64,000 nucleotides of DNA, taken from contig JAUKUA010000001.1 of assembly GCA_030549175.1 (NCBI GenBank), positions 4,092,001 to 4,156,000 of the forward strand. Direction: 5' to 3'. This document shows positions 23,001 through 34,440 of the stretch, piece by piece; position 1 is the stretch's first letter, and every line of letters begins with the position of its first letter. The stretch is from Lasiosphaeris hirsuta (taxonomy: Eukaryota; Ascomycota; Sordariomycetes; Sordariales; Lasiosphaeriaceae). The notes beneath the pieces are model-generated. The model had not been told where the DNA came from. It was given only the letters and a program-made list of their open reading frames with translations, and made no database searches. The position numbers and the translations under genes were made by a program.

Positions 23001-23090
23001 CTGCGCGGCTATGCGCGCAAGCCGCGACCCGGGTGCCTAGGCCGTTGCGGAACCATCAAGATGGTTTTGGATATGGACAGTCTCCTGTAA
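20079..23090 (+). CDS. large protein with C-terminal SAM-dependent methyltransferase domain
   Basis: Single-exon gene of 1003 aa. The first 550 residues or so are acidic, Ser/Pro-rich and probably disordered. Residues about 560-900 hold a class I methyltransferase fold: motif I ILDLGGQGSCDWAWHAA near 705, then KIYTVTTK, FDLVSAREL, and ECIRVLKPGGYLEFSVLDAD, followed by FALQTLGYDPNPTRSFL. The region before motif I is conserved-looking (MNMATWHVAATKLLNGGRLI). The substrate is unknown; the domain is of the broad Methyltransf_11/25 type common in fungi, so neither a LaeA-like regulatory role nor small-molecule methylation can be claimed. The ATG at 20079 is the first in frame. GC content at third positions rises sharply in the C-terminal half. 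Confidence 0.88.
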   Translation: MADLALLPNNTYRPSSPQGRRRRTRTLNPIMEEPEQQRGDTAMGWRRRNRQSTEKIEQWLSPLSDHFPTPRGMHFLAAPIMPQTPSLAASDSDGYGDVDDASSDASSSNPSTKMWNNRESIGTDVTDFDDIYDVSDDDIQRKERLQANGIGRQRSSTRSSRSGRKVLRTSVDSRKALTPLVIPEDLESSMAIKKTMSPIPPTPPSAVAMSPAIKTLMELRQAQELPRISAPPSLDGSMNSEEMAAMSAPPTPMIGASDNVDAEWSGVHLQPGALETLHALSGSDSEYDDVPEQVIEVPQEMSETQRQLPRLLTGIARAPSAHRQSMVGLSKLDIPSPGGFFSELSSASRRTWHSGSQADESNPPTSTTAENFYKAPWTASATSLPPPPPRPLNLENQPSAIVERVLEIPDDNLEDLPTAFRIEPTPVPITARRVPPVQVDHTTATSETAHEEPASLTDVNEIVLEYDPDYVAEQQDNVQTHVDRTELWLMAQRSYLQGVVGFSEESDAGEEAKLAETESESDEKPELPPKDALGVTSPQQKKKAVRFSEANIKETIPRNLPSKLSRMESAYYRAFTDATVKSCHTDVFVNRQPRFEALQAQRVSLKEAHRNQLLGKYQLSVVPQSAKKRMSTNVVRGDDVFVDDPEKLRADKEHDALGQMNMATWHVAATKLLNGGRLISAPVAKRLARQSRMAPTADGVSRDRARILDLGGQGSCDWAWHAALQYPNTKIYTVTTKAIRQLSNSNIRGPPNHRQVAVDRLTKLPFSDDQFDLVSARELHAVLKLFGENGTDEWEACLKECIRVLKPGGYLEFSVLDADIMNAGPLGNAKAVEFGFALQTLGYDPNPTRSFLGRLQNAGFDDVRRAWMCLPVGPKRPVKQPVAIRDSAGLPVQTLELEAIVSGSSDNMAAITGIAAGWSWERWLLRAEMEKAAGELRLADTVTPGEAMREAGKMIADVHSVVEEGREVGSGFRMLRGYARKPRPGCLGRCGTIKMVLDMDSLL

Positions 23091-24165
23091 TGGTTGAGCA
23101 ATGTGTGTCTTTTTTTTCTCTTGTTCAGCATTGCGGTCGGGCGGGGGATTTTGAAGACGCGGAGAGGGAGAATGATGAGCGATATGACAAAATATAAGCG
23201 GTAACGGCGGTGGTGGTGGTTGAATGGTGACTTTTTCTCTCTCTTCTTCTTCAGGCCATACTATTTTTGCCCATATAAGATTTTTTTGTATCTCCTACCT
23301 CCTCTCCTAGTCAAGTCACCACAATTGATGAAACTGATACCCATAATTCTACACTCGTTTGTTCATTTGATATTTTAGTCCTTGCTGGTGATATGTTCTG
23401 TGCTAGCGCAGCTACTTTGTCTTTTTATGTATCGCTTTCACTGCCCAAAAGCATACATACATCGAATATAGTGCAAGTCATCTCTGATCAAAGTAACACT
23501 GCAGGACATGCGCAACTCATTCCTCACAATGTGACATGTCCATCACGACGTCACGTGAGGAAGCAACCTCGACAAAACACATCAAATACCTTTATCAAGT
23601 ACCTTTTATTTCGACAACTCATCCGCCCTTTGCCCATTCCGCCCTAAGAAATGGCCAGCTTTTGAGAAAGCTTTGCTTTAATTTTATTGCAAAGGTCATT
23701 CATTCTACCTGCCATCCACACCAAACCAACCTGAGCCTATATCCTTTCCAAACAACCAAACAAACGCCCACACAGTAACAAGAACAGTGACCTCGCTTAC
23801 TTCTTTCCTTTGCCCTCTTTTTTCTTGCCCACGATGATAACGTGGGAAGAGAGTTAGATACACATAAAAAACATCCCGTCTTGCAAAAAAAATCCTCATC
23901 CCAAAAATGAGCCTTGTTGATGGGTCCTACTTGCCCATTCATCTGCCTCGGATCCCCCATGCCGGCCGATTGGCCTACTCCCTTGGTCCCCTTTTGTCCC
24001 AACCGTCTACTAAAACAGTAGAGATGAAAACAAGGTTTGGAGAAGATAGATGATTTCGTACATAAAACAAAAAGTGTAAAAATATATATGATGAAGAATA
24101 TAGCATTGAATCATAAAATTCCATGTCCCTGCCTCATCCCATTTCTTCTTATCACATAACGTGAT
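23091..24165. terminator. convergent 3' region
   Basis: The 1.07 kb between the convergent methyltransferase-domain and zinc-finger genes is AT-rich and has T-runs at 23109-23117 and 23280-23288 and A-runs at 23885-23892 and 24064-24080. It is consistent with 3' untranslated regions. No gene is seen. Confidence 0.5.
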
Positions 24166-27100
24166 TTAGTCCATATCCATGCTGTCTGGTGGTACGGGAG
24201 AGCCCAGAGTTACCTCAGGACTACGGCGGACTCGTATGTCACGCTCATGCTCCTCTTGTGCCCGACGATGCGCTTCCTGTTCCTCGATGTCCATAGGATC
24301 CAAGCGAGGTCCAGTAGCGACCTGGATCTCCAGCCCCGGCTCTGGTTCAGCAATGGGTTCAGCCGGTGCCGGTGTTCGAAGCTCCTCTTGTACGACTTGG
24401 TGCTCGTCTTGCGTGGTGGGCATTGGCTCGTCTCTTTCGATAGACCCAGGCTGCTGTTCTTCGTAGGGACCAGATGCTCCCTGTGTCTCGTCTTCGTGTC
24501 CCAAGTCAGTGTCTCGACGATGGCTCTGTGAGTACGACCTCTCCCTCAATTGCTGAACATCGATTTCGATGTCCTGCTCCTTGCCCTTGTCGGTACTCGC
24601 TGTTGTTGGCGTTGTTCTTGCTCCCGAGTCTTTTCTCACGCTCACACTGCCACTGCCGCTTCCGGCCGTTTTGGGTGTTGATGGCACAATAACATTTAGC
24701 ACACAGTCATCCAAGTGCTCATAGAACTCTTGGGCCGTAGCGAACTGGCTTTGGCAAATGCTGCACTTAGCCCCTAAACCGCCTGTTCGCCCCTGCCCTG
24801 TGGTCAAAATGAGCTTCCTGCTGTTTGGTGGCGTCTGCTCAACGTTATGTACAGCCGTTAAGTGGCGTTTGAACACATCCGCGCGGTTGAAAGCCTTCTC
24901 AAAGGGGGTACCAGCGTTCGGACAGAACGGGCAAACCATAGTGCCCTTATAATGGGTGAGCGCGTGCCTATTCTTATCGTATTTGCGCGCAAAGCCTTTG
25001 GTATGGTATTCACAAGTCTCGATTGGGCATTTTTCAGGTCGCTCCTCCATATGGGTTAGCATGTGGGCGGCAAGGTCCTTGAATACACGACCGCAATCTG
25101 GGTGAGGGCAGCGGTTGCGTACGGCCGAGGAGCCGGACGTGTGAGGTAGTTCATCGCTTTTGGGAGCTGGGGTAGGTGCAAGAAAGGCTTGTGAGCTCTG
25201 CATGATGATGGATGGTGGACCGGTTGGGCCAAGCCTGTCGACGGACGGCGCAAGCAACGGCGGGCCTTGGGGCTGCAACAAAAGCGGAGGGGGTGCTGGC
25301 GCGAGACGAGGCGCTTCTAGCACAGGTGAGCGCCTACGTGGCGGAGAGGTGAACTCGTGCATCGACTTGTAATCGGCATTTTCGTCGTCACCAGATGATG
25401 CATCGTCCTGGTCCTGCACGTCAATCGACTGCCGAACTTCACGCATCCAGTCTTTGAGGATTGTCATCGGGGGCCAGTCCCCACTCGCCTTGCCACCACG
25501 ATGAGGATTGAAGTGTGCCCTTCTGAGGTGCGCAGCAGCATTGTAGTAGGCGCCGTATCGTTTCTGTGTGACGCAAGCCTTGCACTTTGCTAGAGGGATG
25601 GCGGGTTGTGGTGAGTTAGGCTGATCCTGCGGCTCTGTGCAGACCCATCTCTTCACCAGAGCGGCATGCTTAGCATCGTTGTGTCTCCTCAGCTCGTGCT
25701 CCCCTCGGAATCCTTCTGGATACTCCTGGCATTTTGTGCAGTGGACCCTCCGGAGCGGCGGTCGCTGGTAAGAGGGCCGAATTCTTGATGCAGGGATTGG
25801 AGATGTCAAGCCGCGGCCGGCCTGCCTTACAAAGGTCGGACTTTCACCGACTGTATGTCGTCTTCCCGGATCTATGGACTGAGGAGACGTCAAAATTCGA
25901 TCCGGTTCTCCTTTGAACATGTAGGGCTCTCTATCCGATTGCCCGGGCATAGGCGGAGGCCAAGAGCTTATAAGTGGCCGCATATCCGGGAGTGGCTTTC
26001 GTCCCTCCTCTCCTGGCTTTGCGATGGGAGGTAGGACAAACGATCCTGGCCTCAAACGAGACTTTTGCTTTAAGAATCCATTGAAGTAGGCTCCTTCAAT
26101 CTCGCCGCTGCCTAGGAGGATTAAAAAGTCCTTGGTTGTCGGTATGCCACGGTCGGCCCAAGTACTCCTTCTCAAGATTTCAGCAACGGAATTGAGTAGC
26201 TCACGATCGTCTTGAGTAATTTCAATATCCGTGATATCTAACAGCATTGTCGTGGACCATGCAAAGACGCTAACAAGTGCTTTGTAAACGGCATGCATAG
26301 CTGTCGGCCCAGCCTGGGGCGGCGAGTTGAGCCGCGACTGCGCAGCCCTGTCAACTAACAGTGTTCTTACAATGCTGAATATGCACAAAGAAAAGAGGGT
26401 AGCCACCCAGTTCTTGGGCTCCAGGAAGCCGGTGCGCATTGTTTGCTCCTCGAAGGACTGCAGAAATTGCGTCATGCAGCTGTAGAGCAGGCGGAATCGT
26501 CCGTAGGAATCGATGTCGTCGAACAGCACATGCGAGTTTGGGTTGTGCGCTTCGCCGTGTAGTACCGGCTCAGGCTGCTGGAAGTCAAAGTAGAGTGTCT
26601 CACGGAGCAATAGTTTTGCGCGGTACAAGACAGGGTATGCCCTTGCCTCAATATCCCTAGTTCCGGATAATGCACCGCTCAACCTGAGAAGGTCCCAAAA
26701 GTCGTAAGCAGTGCCGCTCATGTTCCAGCTTGACGCAGCAACACTAAGAATTGGCGGCGGCCTTTCGCTCGGGTCTTTTGAGAAGGAAGAAAGCGTCGGG
26801 TTCGCTGGTGGGAGGCTGGCGAGGTCCTCCGTCCACCAAAATCCATCATTGAAGTCCAGGGTGTTCTTAACCATCTGCGCGGTCTCCGGGGGTACGAAAT
26901 ATGTTCTTTCCAGGTATTCGTTCATGTTACGACGGACAGCGAGGGGCGATGTCATCGGTGTTTGTGTTTGCCTGGGGGAGACGGAGGCTAGGAGTTGGTT
27001 AGTAGGCTGGCCAACGTCCGAGGGATGGGAAACACACTTGGAAGCATTATATCAGCAAAGCTGGCGAGTGCCCCTCGATGGCACCCTAGAGCCTTCCAAA

Positions 27101-28514
27101 AGTCATGATCTGGCGAGTTTGTTGCGTCGGGGCACAGCGCACATGGGTCGTTCGAGTCACACTGGAAGAAAACTATGAGCAGGAGGTGCTTGAAGAGGAA
27201 GCGTGTACTCACCCCTTTCTTCAATATCCTACATCGCAAACAGGGACCAACCTCCCGGTTGAGCCGAAGCTCCTCTATTGACTCGAGCCGAGACTGTCCG
27301 ACGCGGCTGCGCTTCAGAGGTGGGAGCAATGGGTCCACCTCCGAATCAATCGAGCCTCGGGGTCCTCCTGGATACTCGGACACGAACGAGTAGCTCCTCA
27401 GCGAGTCCCGGTGGTCCTTTGCGTGACCGCCGGTAGTAAGTGGTGCAAGCTGAAAACTGGAGCCGGGTCGGGGTAGATATACAGGTGAGGTTTGCTTGTT
27501 GTAGTCAACACTGTAGTTTCTGTTGGGCTGGTCGGGGAATATCAGGGGCGGCGTTCCCCCGACAGAGAGCCCCGAGTCCCTTTTGTGCAAGGCAACATGC
27601 TCTTTGGCATGCTGGTCTCTGTCGTCGCGAAGGGGGTAACCATAGATGTAGTGTAAACAATGCTCATCCCAGCACTTGTAGGAGTGGTGGTCGCGGAAGC
27701 TCAAGGGTAGACTGTCCCTCAACTTTATGGCACGGGAGATGGGGTCGTAATGCGACATGTTTCTGTCGAGCCAGGCAACATATCCTTCGGGAGCCTGATC
27801 CCGATAGTAGTGGTACCTGAGAGCATCGAGAAACCTGGGGTCCTGGAGATCCACACCTAAGGGGCAGCAAGCCTCGTTTAGAAGCCAATCCAAACAGGAC
27901 GGGGTGATCATGGACCTACCTTGGTTGAGACAAGCAGCCTCGATGCATTCGCACCGGTACTGCAATGCTCTGGCCTCCTCAATGTCGGACAAGAGGGGGA
28001 TCTTGTCTGACAGCTCTACTCATTGGGTATCAGACGAAGTTGCGCGAATAACGAGCGGGCAGACGGGAGTTGGAAAATCGGGCCAATGAGAGGCCAAAAA
28101 AGAACAAACACAACAACGGAGAGAGAATAGCAAAGGGGCTTGCTCACGAAGTTCGTCGGCATAGGCTTGTAGAACACGATGCTTGTGGCGGAGCATATCA
28201 AGCTCCACCTTGATGTTGGGGCCATACTTTTGGGGGAGGAGGGCAGCCAGCTTTGCCTGGATTTCGGCCTGCTGGTCGAGCAGATGTTTGATAGCGGGGT
28301 CCAGGGACGGGTCATACGGAGGAGGGGGAGGGGGAGGGGGAGGGGGAGCCAGCTGAGGTGCCGCAACAGGACCGGCACCAGGACCCACGGGCGCAGCTAG
28401 GACAGGCGGCGGTGGTGGTGCCGTTAGAGAGTCGCGATCCGGCCGTGAGAGGGCGGCGGAAGGCGGGGGCGGCGGCAGCGGCATCGGCGGCGGCGCAACA
28501 TTCTCGGCTGCCAT
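24166..28514 (-). CDS. large fungal zinc-finger protein (Zn2Cys6-like plus C2H2), probably one gene
   Basis: Reads best as one 1346-aa protein with exons 28514-28148, 28015-27920, 27856-27213, 27161-27034 and 26971-24166. The N-terminus is poly-Pro, then a helical stretch (PAIKHLLDQQAEIQAKLAAL). A Cys cluster at about 355-385 (CLRCRILKKG / CDSNDPCALC) is split by an intron. The second half, also readable as a free-standing 929-aa ORF from the ATG at 26955, has several C2H2-like fingers (RVHCTKC...HNDAKH; CPHPDCGRVFKDLAAHMLTH; CPFCPNAG...HLTAVH) and an acidic, Pro/Glu-rich tail. The two halves are only 32 bp apart. A TACTAAC branch (27004-26998) with a CCCCCAG acceptor at 26972 and a weak GTTTCC donor at 27033 joins them in frame. 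The alternative is two genes, 28514-26988 (426 aa) and 26955-24166. A role as a nuclear DNA-binding regulator is inferred. Confidence 0.7.
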
Positions 28515-31500
28515 GATGCTGGCCGTCGGGATGATGGCTGCAACAACGGCGGCGGCGACGGTGAGCGATGGCCCAGGAGACAAGGACGGAGGGCCTAAGC
28601 TGTGGCCGAGTTCCAGACGCTGGGATCACCGCGATGGCCTCCTGGCTGGTGCGACGACCTGGATCTGGGCCTGGGCCGGGGCCTGGGCCTCTCGATTGCT
28701 CGTGGCGACGACCGGTGTCGCGGTGGCTTGCTCACCCGCCGACCTCTACTCGGACGGGGATCTTCGCGCATCAACGACGGGGGGTTTTGCGGGTCAATAT
28801 GCACAACATGGTAGATAGACAACGGTGACGGGTGGGCGCTGGAAGCTGGATAAGCTGGATGCATCACAAGCCCATTGTTCGCGACAGCGCGGCGGATTGC
28901 GACTGCGGGCTGCGGGCTGCGGGCTGCAAACCGCGAGCTGCGAATTGTCGAGGAAGGCGCTCTCCAAGCTACGAAGCTGCGAAGCTAGGGATCGAGAGTC
29001 TAGCTGCGTGGCTAGACAGGGTGGACTGCTGGCACTGCTAGGATTGCTGTTGTTGGAGCTGGAGCTTGCTGTCGCTGGCGTCCCATGGGATTGAGTGCCT
29101 GAGAGCGTCTTGCGTTGGTAGATTTTTTGGTCGCAGATGCGTCCTCAACTTTGGACTTGGGGAATTACTGCGGTCAATTGGGGAAGTGGGGCTGGCGGTG
29201 GTACCTCAGCGTTGAGCGTTGTTGTCTCTTGCCTCTTGCCGCTTGCCGCTTCCTCCCTTAACCTCGACGGCGACGACGAGCTGCTCAGTGCTCAGTGCGA
29301 GATAGCCAGCTCCAGCTTGACAGAGAGGGAAGGCGGAAGGTACGAGGGCGGCAGATTGCGGATTAAACCGTCGCAATCACATCGACATCAGAGCCGAGAG
29401 GCTGCCCAGCTGCCACGGCTGGCTGCACTCTCTGGCCTGCACCCTCTCTGCCTTTTCTCAGGGTCCCCCTCACCTTCGCTCGACCGCGTTAGCCTAGTGC
29501 GCGAATGCCTTCAGACATCCCTGCAAGTCGCTTGAATTCCACGATGCCGCAATTCTATCTCCAGCTTATTTATTACCTCTCATCGTCCTGCCCTCCCCTG
29601 CCCTCCCCTGCCCTCCGTATTTCGCCTACACCACACCCACCGACCGCCCCCGAGCAAAATACGACATCTTTTCCAACCCCAGAGCGGCCCTTGGCGAGCG
29701 AGAGCCGGGTCGGCCAAACGTCGATTGGGGCGATGGGAAGGTCGATTGAAACGCCTCGAGAAGCGCCCCGCAGCGCCCGCTGGGGTGGTCTCTCGGTGCT
29801 TGGCCAGGATTGGTGTAGCTCTGACCCGCTAGCCAGAGTCTCGAAGACCGTTGGAAGATGAGCTAACTCGTGTGACGGAATCACTGCACACGCACACACG
29901 GCAGAGCTCCTCCAAGCTGCAACGGCGCGGGCGGGCGCCATGGATGATAGCTCCAATCTCCATAGCCCAGCGTCCAGCCCAACGCCCTCCCACCCTCGTC
30001 GCTTGATCCCGCCCGCCGCCACTTCGTGGGTTCGCTGCGTCGGCTGCTCCCCAGCTTTTTGCACTTGCAGCTCAGGCTCCATCCGGAAGAGCAAGCCTCA
30101 GATGACCAGCCTGTCCCGGCGGGAAGCACGAACACGGACACGGGCTGGGCTGGAGAGAAAGTCTTGGAGACAGGCAAATGCGGGCGGTATCTTTGCCGAC
30201 ATGGACCCCACCCCGACCGACCATCCGCCCAATTGATGAGCGCGCCCTCCTCCCCCTCTTGCGGTCGAATCAATCCCTTGTTAGCTGATTCGTCTGTTGC
30301 CAGACGTGGTCTTGCAAGGCTCATGCAGCCCCTTCGTGCAGGTTGCTGCGTCGTCGATTGATTGACGAGACGCGCGATGCCCACCGCCCTCGTCCGGTCT
30401 GGCCCTGTTGGTTTTTTTTTGCGCGCGTCTACCGTGAACCTTCCTGCCCTTGGAGTCAAGCAAACCAACGCCTTGAGTGCCGTTGATTACGCCATGATCT
30501 CGCATGCGATGTGCTCAACGGCTTGCACACCTGAGAGTATGTACGTTGATCCGCGGACCCTTCACCTTGACCTTCGGCTTCCCACACCTTCAACGGTGTG
30601 ACATCGGACGTGGTGGGTACTGAGCAGTGAGTGGGTGAAGCACTAACACGCTTCACAATTGCAGCTCTTGCAGCTTAACTAGCTCATAACGATCGAGCAG
30701 CCATCTCACACGCTGCTTGTTGCAGTTGCACCGCCGGCACTATGGCTTGCCCAAGACAATCTCGTCGAGTCTATTCAGACCATCGATCGTTGACGTCTAT
30801 TCAGGTTGGAAAGATAGCTTTGAGTGGTTCCGTCCACTTGGGATCTCTGGATAAATGATAGTCAAATCGCCGTGGAGCGGCGTCACAGAGCTGTCTCTCC
30901 TCCGTTGTCTTGTCTCCCGGGCTCATCGATCGGGCAATTAATGAGACGGGGGATCCTTGCAGCACGAAGGGCTCGTAGCACATTCTCGGCACCTTCTTCT
31001 CAGCGCAACAAACAGCATACAAATACATCGCTATCGCTAACGTGCCTTTGGCTTACCGTGGTTCTAGCCATAAAAAAATATTAAAAAAAAAATTTAAAAA
31101 ACGCACGAAAAAAGAGCTGCTTGGGAAGGCGGGGTGCCAAGGTTGACACGGCAAGCGGCGAGAAGGTATGCACCAGGTGAGGGCTGCCTCCCATTTGCTT
31201 GTCGCTGGGTGCGCTGAGCTTCTCGAATCAGTGGTGTCCCCTCCAATACACGCACGGGCCATGCTCTCGATGGGAGTTGTTTGCGTGGTCGTGGTCTATC
31301 AACCCCCTGCTGGCAACAGGGAAGCCCCGAAACTCTTATCAGCAGACGATACACCCCTCCACAACTCGCTGCACGTCTGAGTGGCCGCGCCATTCTCCGC
31401 TGCTCCCAGCCACCTCATTTGTCATTTCCATGCCAAAGCTCGACGGTAACACCGCTCAGCTGTGAGGGTAAGGCGGCCCGGCGCCAACGCTCTTCGGGTC

Positions 31501-32136
31501 TAGCGATATCCGCCCTACCACTCAGCTGTCCTCAGCTGCTGCGCCTCGCCTCTCCTCCCTTTCCTTACCCTTGGAGTTCGGAAGGCCCGCCACAGCCGTG
31601 CTTCCAGAAGTTGTGGACACCGAGTATCCGGGAACATGATTGGGTACCCCCCAGGTCCATGCGATAGCGCCATGCGTCGAAGAGCGCTTACCGTCGAAGA
31701 GCCCACTTGGTCTTGTATGTCAACGATATTGTGCTGTTTGGAGATAGGGAAGCCCATGTGGATGTTACCTGTGATGTGACCGTGATGTGACCCATCGTTC
31801 GGAATCCATGTAGGGGGTAGCACCCGCCACGCCATCTTTCACATCATTGCTTGACAAATGGCTCCTGATATGGAGAACCAAGGCAGATAATGACTACCTA
31901 ACGGCTGGAGCCCCCGTTGGGGATCACCACCTGCGGAGTCCCCGAGTTGTCGCAGTGGGTCGATCTCCAGACCGGCTGCTGGGAAGCAAGGCAAGGCTGG
32001 GCCAAGTGCATATATACATACTAGGGGAACTAAGCAATCATAATCCGACCTCTCTCCGTTCAGCAACAACGATGCACATTGTCTCGATTGTACGCACACG
32101 CAGTTTGCACCCATCAACTATCAGTTCTCAGCATAC
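28515..32136. other. 3.6-kb gene-poor stretch
   Basis: This stretch lies upstream of the zinc-finger gene. It is GC-rich with many short overlapping frames on both strands, none with a domain. Local repeats include CTGCGGG units at 28904-28926 and a CCTGCCCTCC triplet at 29588-29611. An A/T-only run lies at 31068-31100. A TATATA box at 32011 precedes the next possible gene. Confidence 0.45.
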
Positions 32137-32679
32137 ATGATTACCAACATGTATTTCCTCAACGACCTCTCCATCAGCAATTGCCACATTGTGGTTATCC
32201 TTGTCTTGGTACTCACTCTATGGGTTGCGGTATCACTCATCGGAGCCAAACGACGGCGTTCAAGTTCTTGCTCGGCCAGCGCGCAGCATCCTGCCCCGCC
32301 TGGTCTACCAACACCCGGACAACATAAAGCTAGTCGTACTGCATCAAAAGACCCGATACTCCAAGCTCCTCCTCTTCACGCCATTCCGTATCTCACTTCC
32401 CACGAACAACAAGTAGACAGCCAGCCGCATGTGCCGCTAATAGTCATCCCCTGGCGCAACTCGTTCAGTCTTTGCCCTCGGGCCCTTGAACCACGCTCAC
32501 TCTCGGTGGAGGGACGGAAGGGGTCGACATGTACCCGCTTGTCTGATGATGGAAACGTAAAGGAGCACCCTCTCAGCGGTCATGCCGCTGGGAATTTGTA
32601 TCTGGCAGGACTTGGGGCCCAGTTTGGGTCGGGTGCAGCTGAAGAGGGGAAGGATAGGCGGTTGAGTTGGTTTGGGTGA
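32137..32679 (+). CDS. possible orphan protein with one membrane segment
   Basis: An ATG frame of 180 codons. Residues about 17-36 are strongly hydrophobic (IVVILVLVLTLWVAVSLI) and followed by a basic stretch GAKRRR, the pattern of a signal anchor. The remainder is polar with no known motif. A TATATA element at 32011-32016 lies about 120 bp upstream, and a short upstream frame starts at 32071. I do not recognise the protein; it could be a lineage-specific gene or a chance ORF. Confidence 0.35.
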   Translation: MITNMYFLNDLSISNCHIVVILVLVLTLWVAVSLIGAKRRRSSSCSASAQHPAPPGLPTPGQHKASRTASKDPILQAPPLHAIPYLTSHEQQVDSQPHVPLIVIPWRNSFSLCPRALEPRSLSVEGRKGSTCTRLSDDGNVKEHPLSGHAAGNLYLAGLGAQFGSGAAEEGKDRRLSWFG

Positions 32680-33480
32680 CGGGCATGTGGCGGGACATTA
32701 CCTCGGTCGGCAATGTGCCCAGGCTTTGCTAAGTCGTTAGGATAAGTGTGCTTTATTTAAGCCAAGACATCTTGCTGTGAAGTAGGTACTTTATGGTGTT
32801 GGGAGGAAACAGTAGTGCCATTCAGTGTATTACCATAACTTGAGCCTGCCAGTGCACTGTCTCAGGGGCCGCTTTCCTCATTTTCAGGCTCCATTATGTG
32901 TGTAAGATAACCCAGTACCTACCTATGATAAGCATGTAGACTACTCGACCAACTACCTATGGCCCATACTACCCATATCCGGGGCTTCCAGAGCATAAAT
33001 GTCCTCGCTTACTGTCTGAATACTGCGTACCATGAAGCATCAAACCTGTGGTTTTTTCTAGCATGATAATGCAATCAAAATCAAGATATTACCTGCCCAA
33101 GTCAATACCTAATCACCCATTACAACGGGAAGGTACCTATGTATAAAATTAACTGAAGGGGCCCGCTAATGTTTATTTAGGGATGCCTTATTTGCCATGA
33201 GTGACTTAGGCTGGTAGTACTGTTGCCTAAGACTAATAGGTAAGGTTACCTAGGTGGTTTTCATCCCAAGCACCTCGAGGTAGGCATAGGAAAATCAAAC
33301 TTGTCATTCATTCACTGACATGAATGTCTACCTGAAGTGGCGTAGTGCTTTGTCAAGCCCCAGGATACCTGGTCACCGGTAACTTGTTCACTGACAGTAC
33401 ATATCCAACATACCCAAATATGTAATTATTATTTTTCTTTGTAACAGCTGGGACAATGAATTAGTGGAAAGGGTTAGAAG
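32680..33480. other. AT-rich intergenic stretch with CCTA/TAGG repeats
   Basis: Base composition shifts to AT-rich. Many copies of ACCTACCT / AGGTAGGT-like short motifs are scattered here (for example 32919-32928, 33240-33255), partly palindromic. No coding frame. Confidence 0.5.
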
Positions 33481-33530
33481 TGAATTTGGTTGGCAAAACG
33501 GTTGGAAGATGGCACCATACTAAGTCAGAC

Positions 33531-33537
33531 TATATAA
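33531..33537 (+). promoter_or_regulatory. TATA box of copy A
   Basis: TATATAA lies about 240 bp before the ATG at 33772. A possible 5' untranslated intron (GTAAAA donor at about 33686, ACAG acceptor at about 33757) would shorten the mature leader. Confidence 0.5.
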
Positions 33538-33771
33538 ACCAGCAGAAATTCCCTTTCTAGGGCATACTCAACATCAACATCTCCACTACTACCAACAGCG
33601 GTACCCACCCACTACTGCTGAACAAGACGAGTCAACTTTGAAGACTTTCCACCAAGCGACAGCAAGCAAATCTACTTACCAGCAGGTAAAACATTAACAC
33701 TTGGTTTCACATTGGGACCAAGGAACAAGTAGGACTGACAATGGGCATACGGACAGAAAACCAACAGTACC

Positions 33772-33951
33772 ATGTGCGAGGACCGCTACAAGCAGTATGA
33801 AAATTGCGGATGCGAATGGTTCATGGAGCTCCGCATATGTCGATGGGCCCGCGAAAGACGCCTCCGGCATTGCGGCGAGGTGTCGGTAAAGGTTAAGACC
33901 GTGAGGGGCTGGTGCAGTATGTTGGCATCTCCTTTGCTAAGTTTGGCACAC
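33772..33951 (+). CDS. small Cys-rich hypothetical protein
   Basis: A 60-codon ATG frame with a leading MCEDRY and Cys spacing of a small structured protein (YENCGCEW, LRICRWARERRLRHCGE). It is strongly basic in the middle. It is preceded by a TATA box and sits in the better-preserved copy of the tandem duplication. No signal peptide is visible. A GTGAGG donor at 33900 and a CACTAG acceptor ending at 33953 could replace the last residues with QPVLTR. Many fungi have short MC...CxC proteins of unknown role; membership is an impression only. Confidence 0.45.
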
Positions 33952-34440
33952 TAGCAGCCTGTACTGACGAGATAATCTACTACAATCACTTAGGCGACGC
34001 TTGCCGCGAGCAGTACCGTTCTTCACAGGGCTATTACCGGTAGTGAACGTAGCATTTCGAGCCATGGACCACCTTGGGCCTCTCTTTTCCGGGAGTACTA
34101 GATTTACCTTGGGAAGGGGATGGCACCTTTCATAGATCAAGACCCGGCGATTAGGGTCTACCTACTAGGTGTCTCTACTTACCTACCTACCTATCTAGGT
34201 ATCCAAGGGAGGCATCGTGGGGTTGGGGAAGGTATCAGGGGCTTGACAACTCCATATGTGGACAGTCTGCTCGGGTTGTCTCTCCACTCTCTCGGGATAA
34301 TGAGGAGAGTGTTTAGTTAATAATAATCTTGCAAGACTAGACCTGATTTGTGTCAATACACCAAGCTAGTGACCAGATATGGTGGTACCTTAGCAAGTAC
34401 GGTGCCTACAGAAACACTTAGGCGAGGGACGGATACCAAG

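Larger units (their letters stand above)
33481..34395 (+). repeat. diverged tandem duplication, copy A
   Basis: Copy A and copy B (34441-35065) share collinear blocks. These are an upstream block ending in the TATATAAAC element, an ATTG.GCGGATG core, and a downstream block in which A has GATTTGTGTCAATACA and B has GATTGTGTCAAAACA. Identity looks low (perhaps 55-65% by eye), so the duplication is old. Copy A carries the 60-codon ORF at 33772. Confidence 0.6.

Noticed and set aside
29137..29535. Plus-strand ATG frame of 132 codons in the gene-poor stretch
   Set aside because: It is compositionally biased, with no domain, promoter element or splice pattern to support it.
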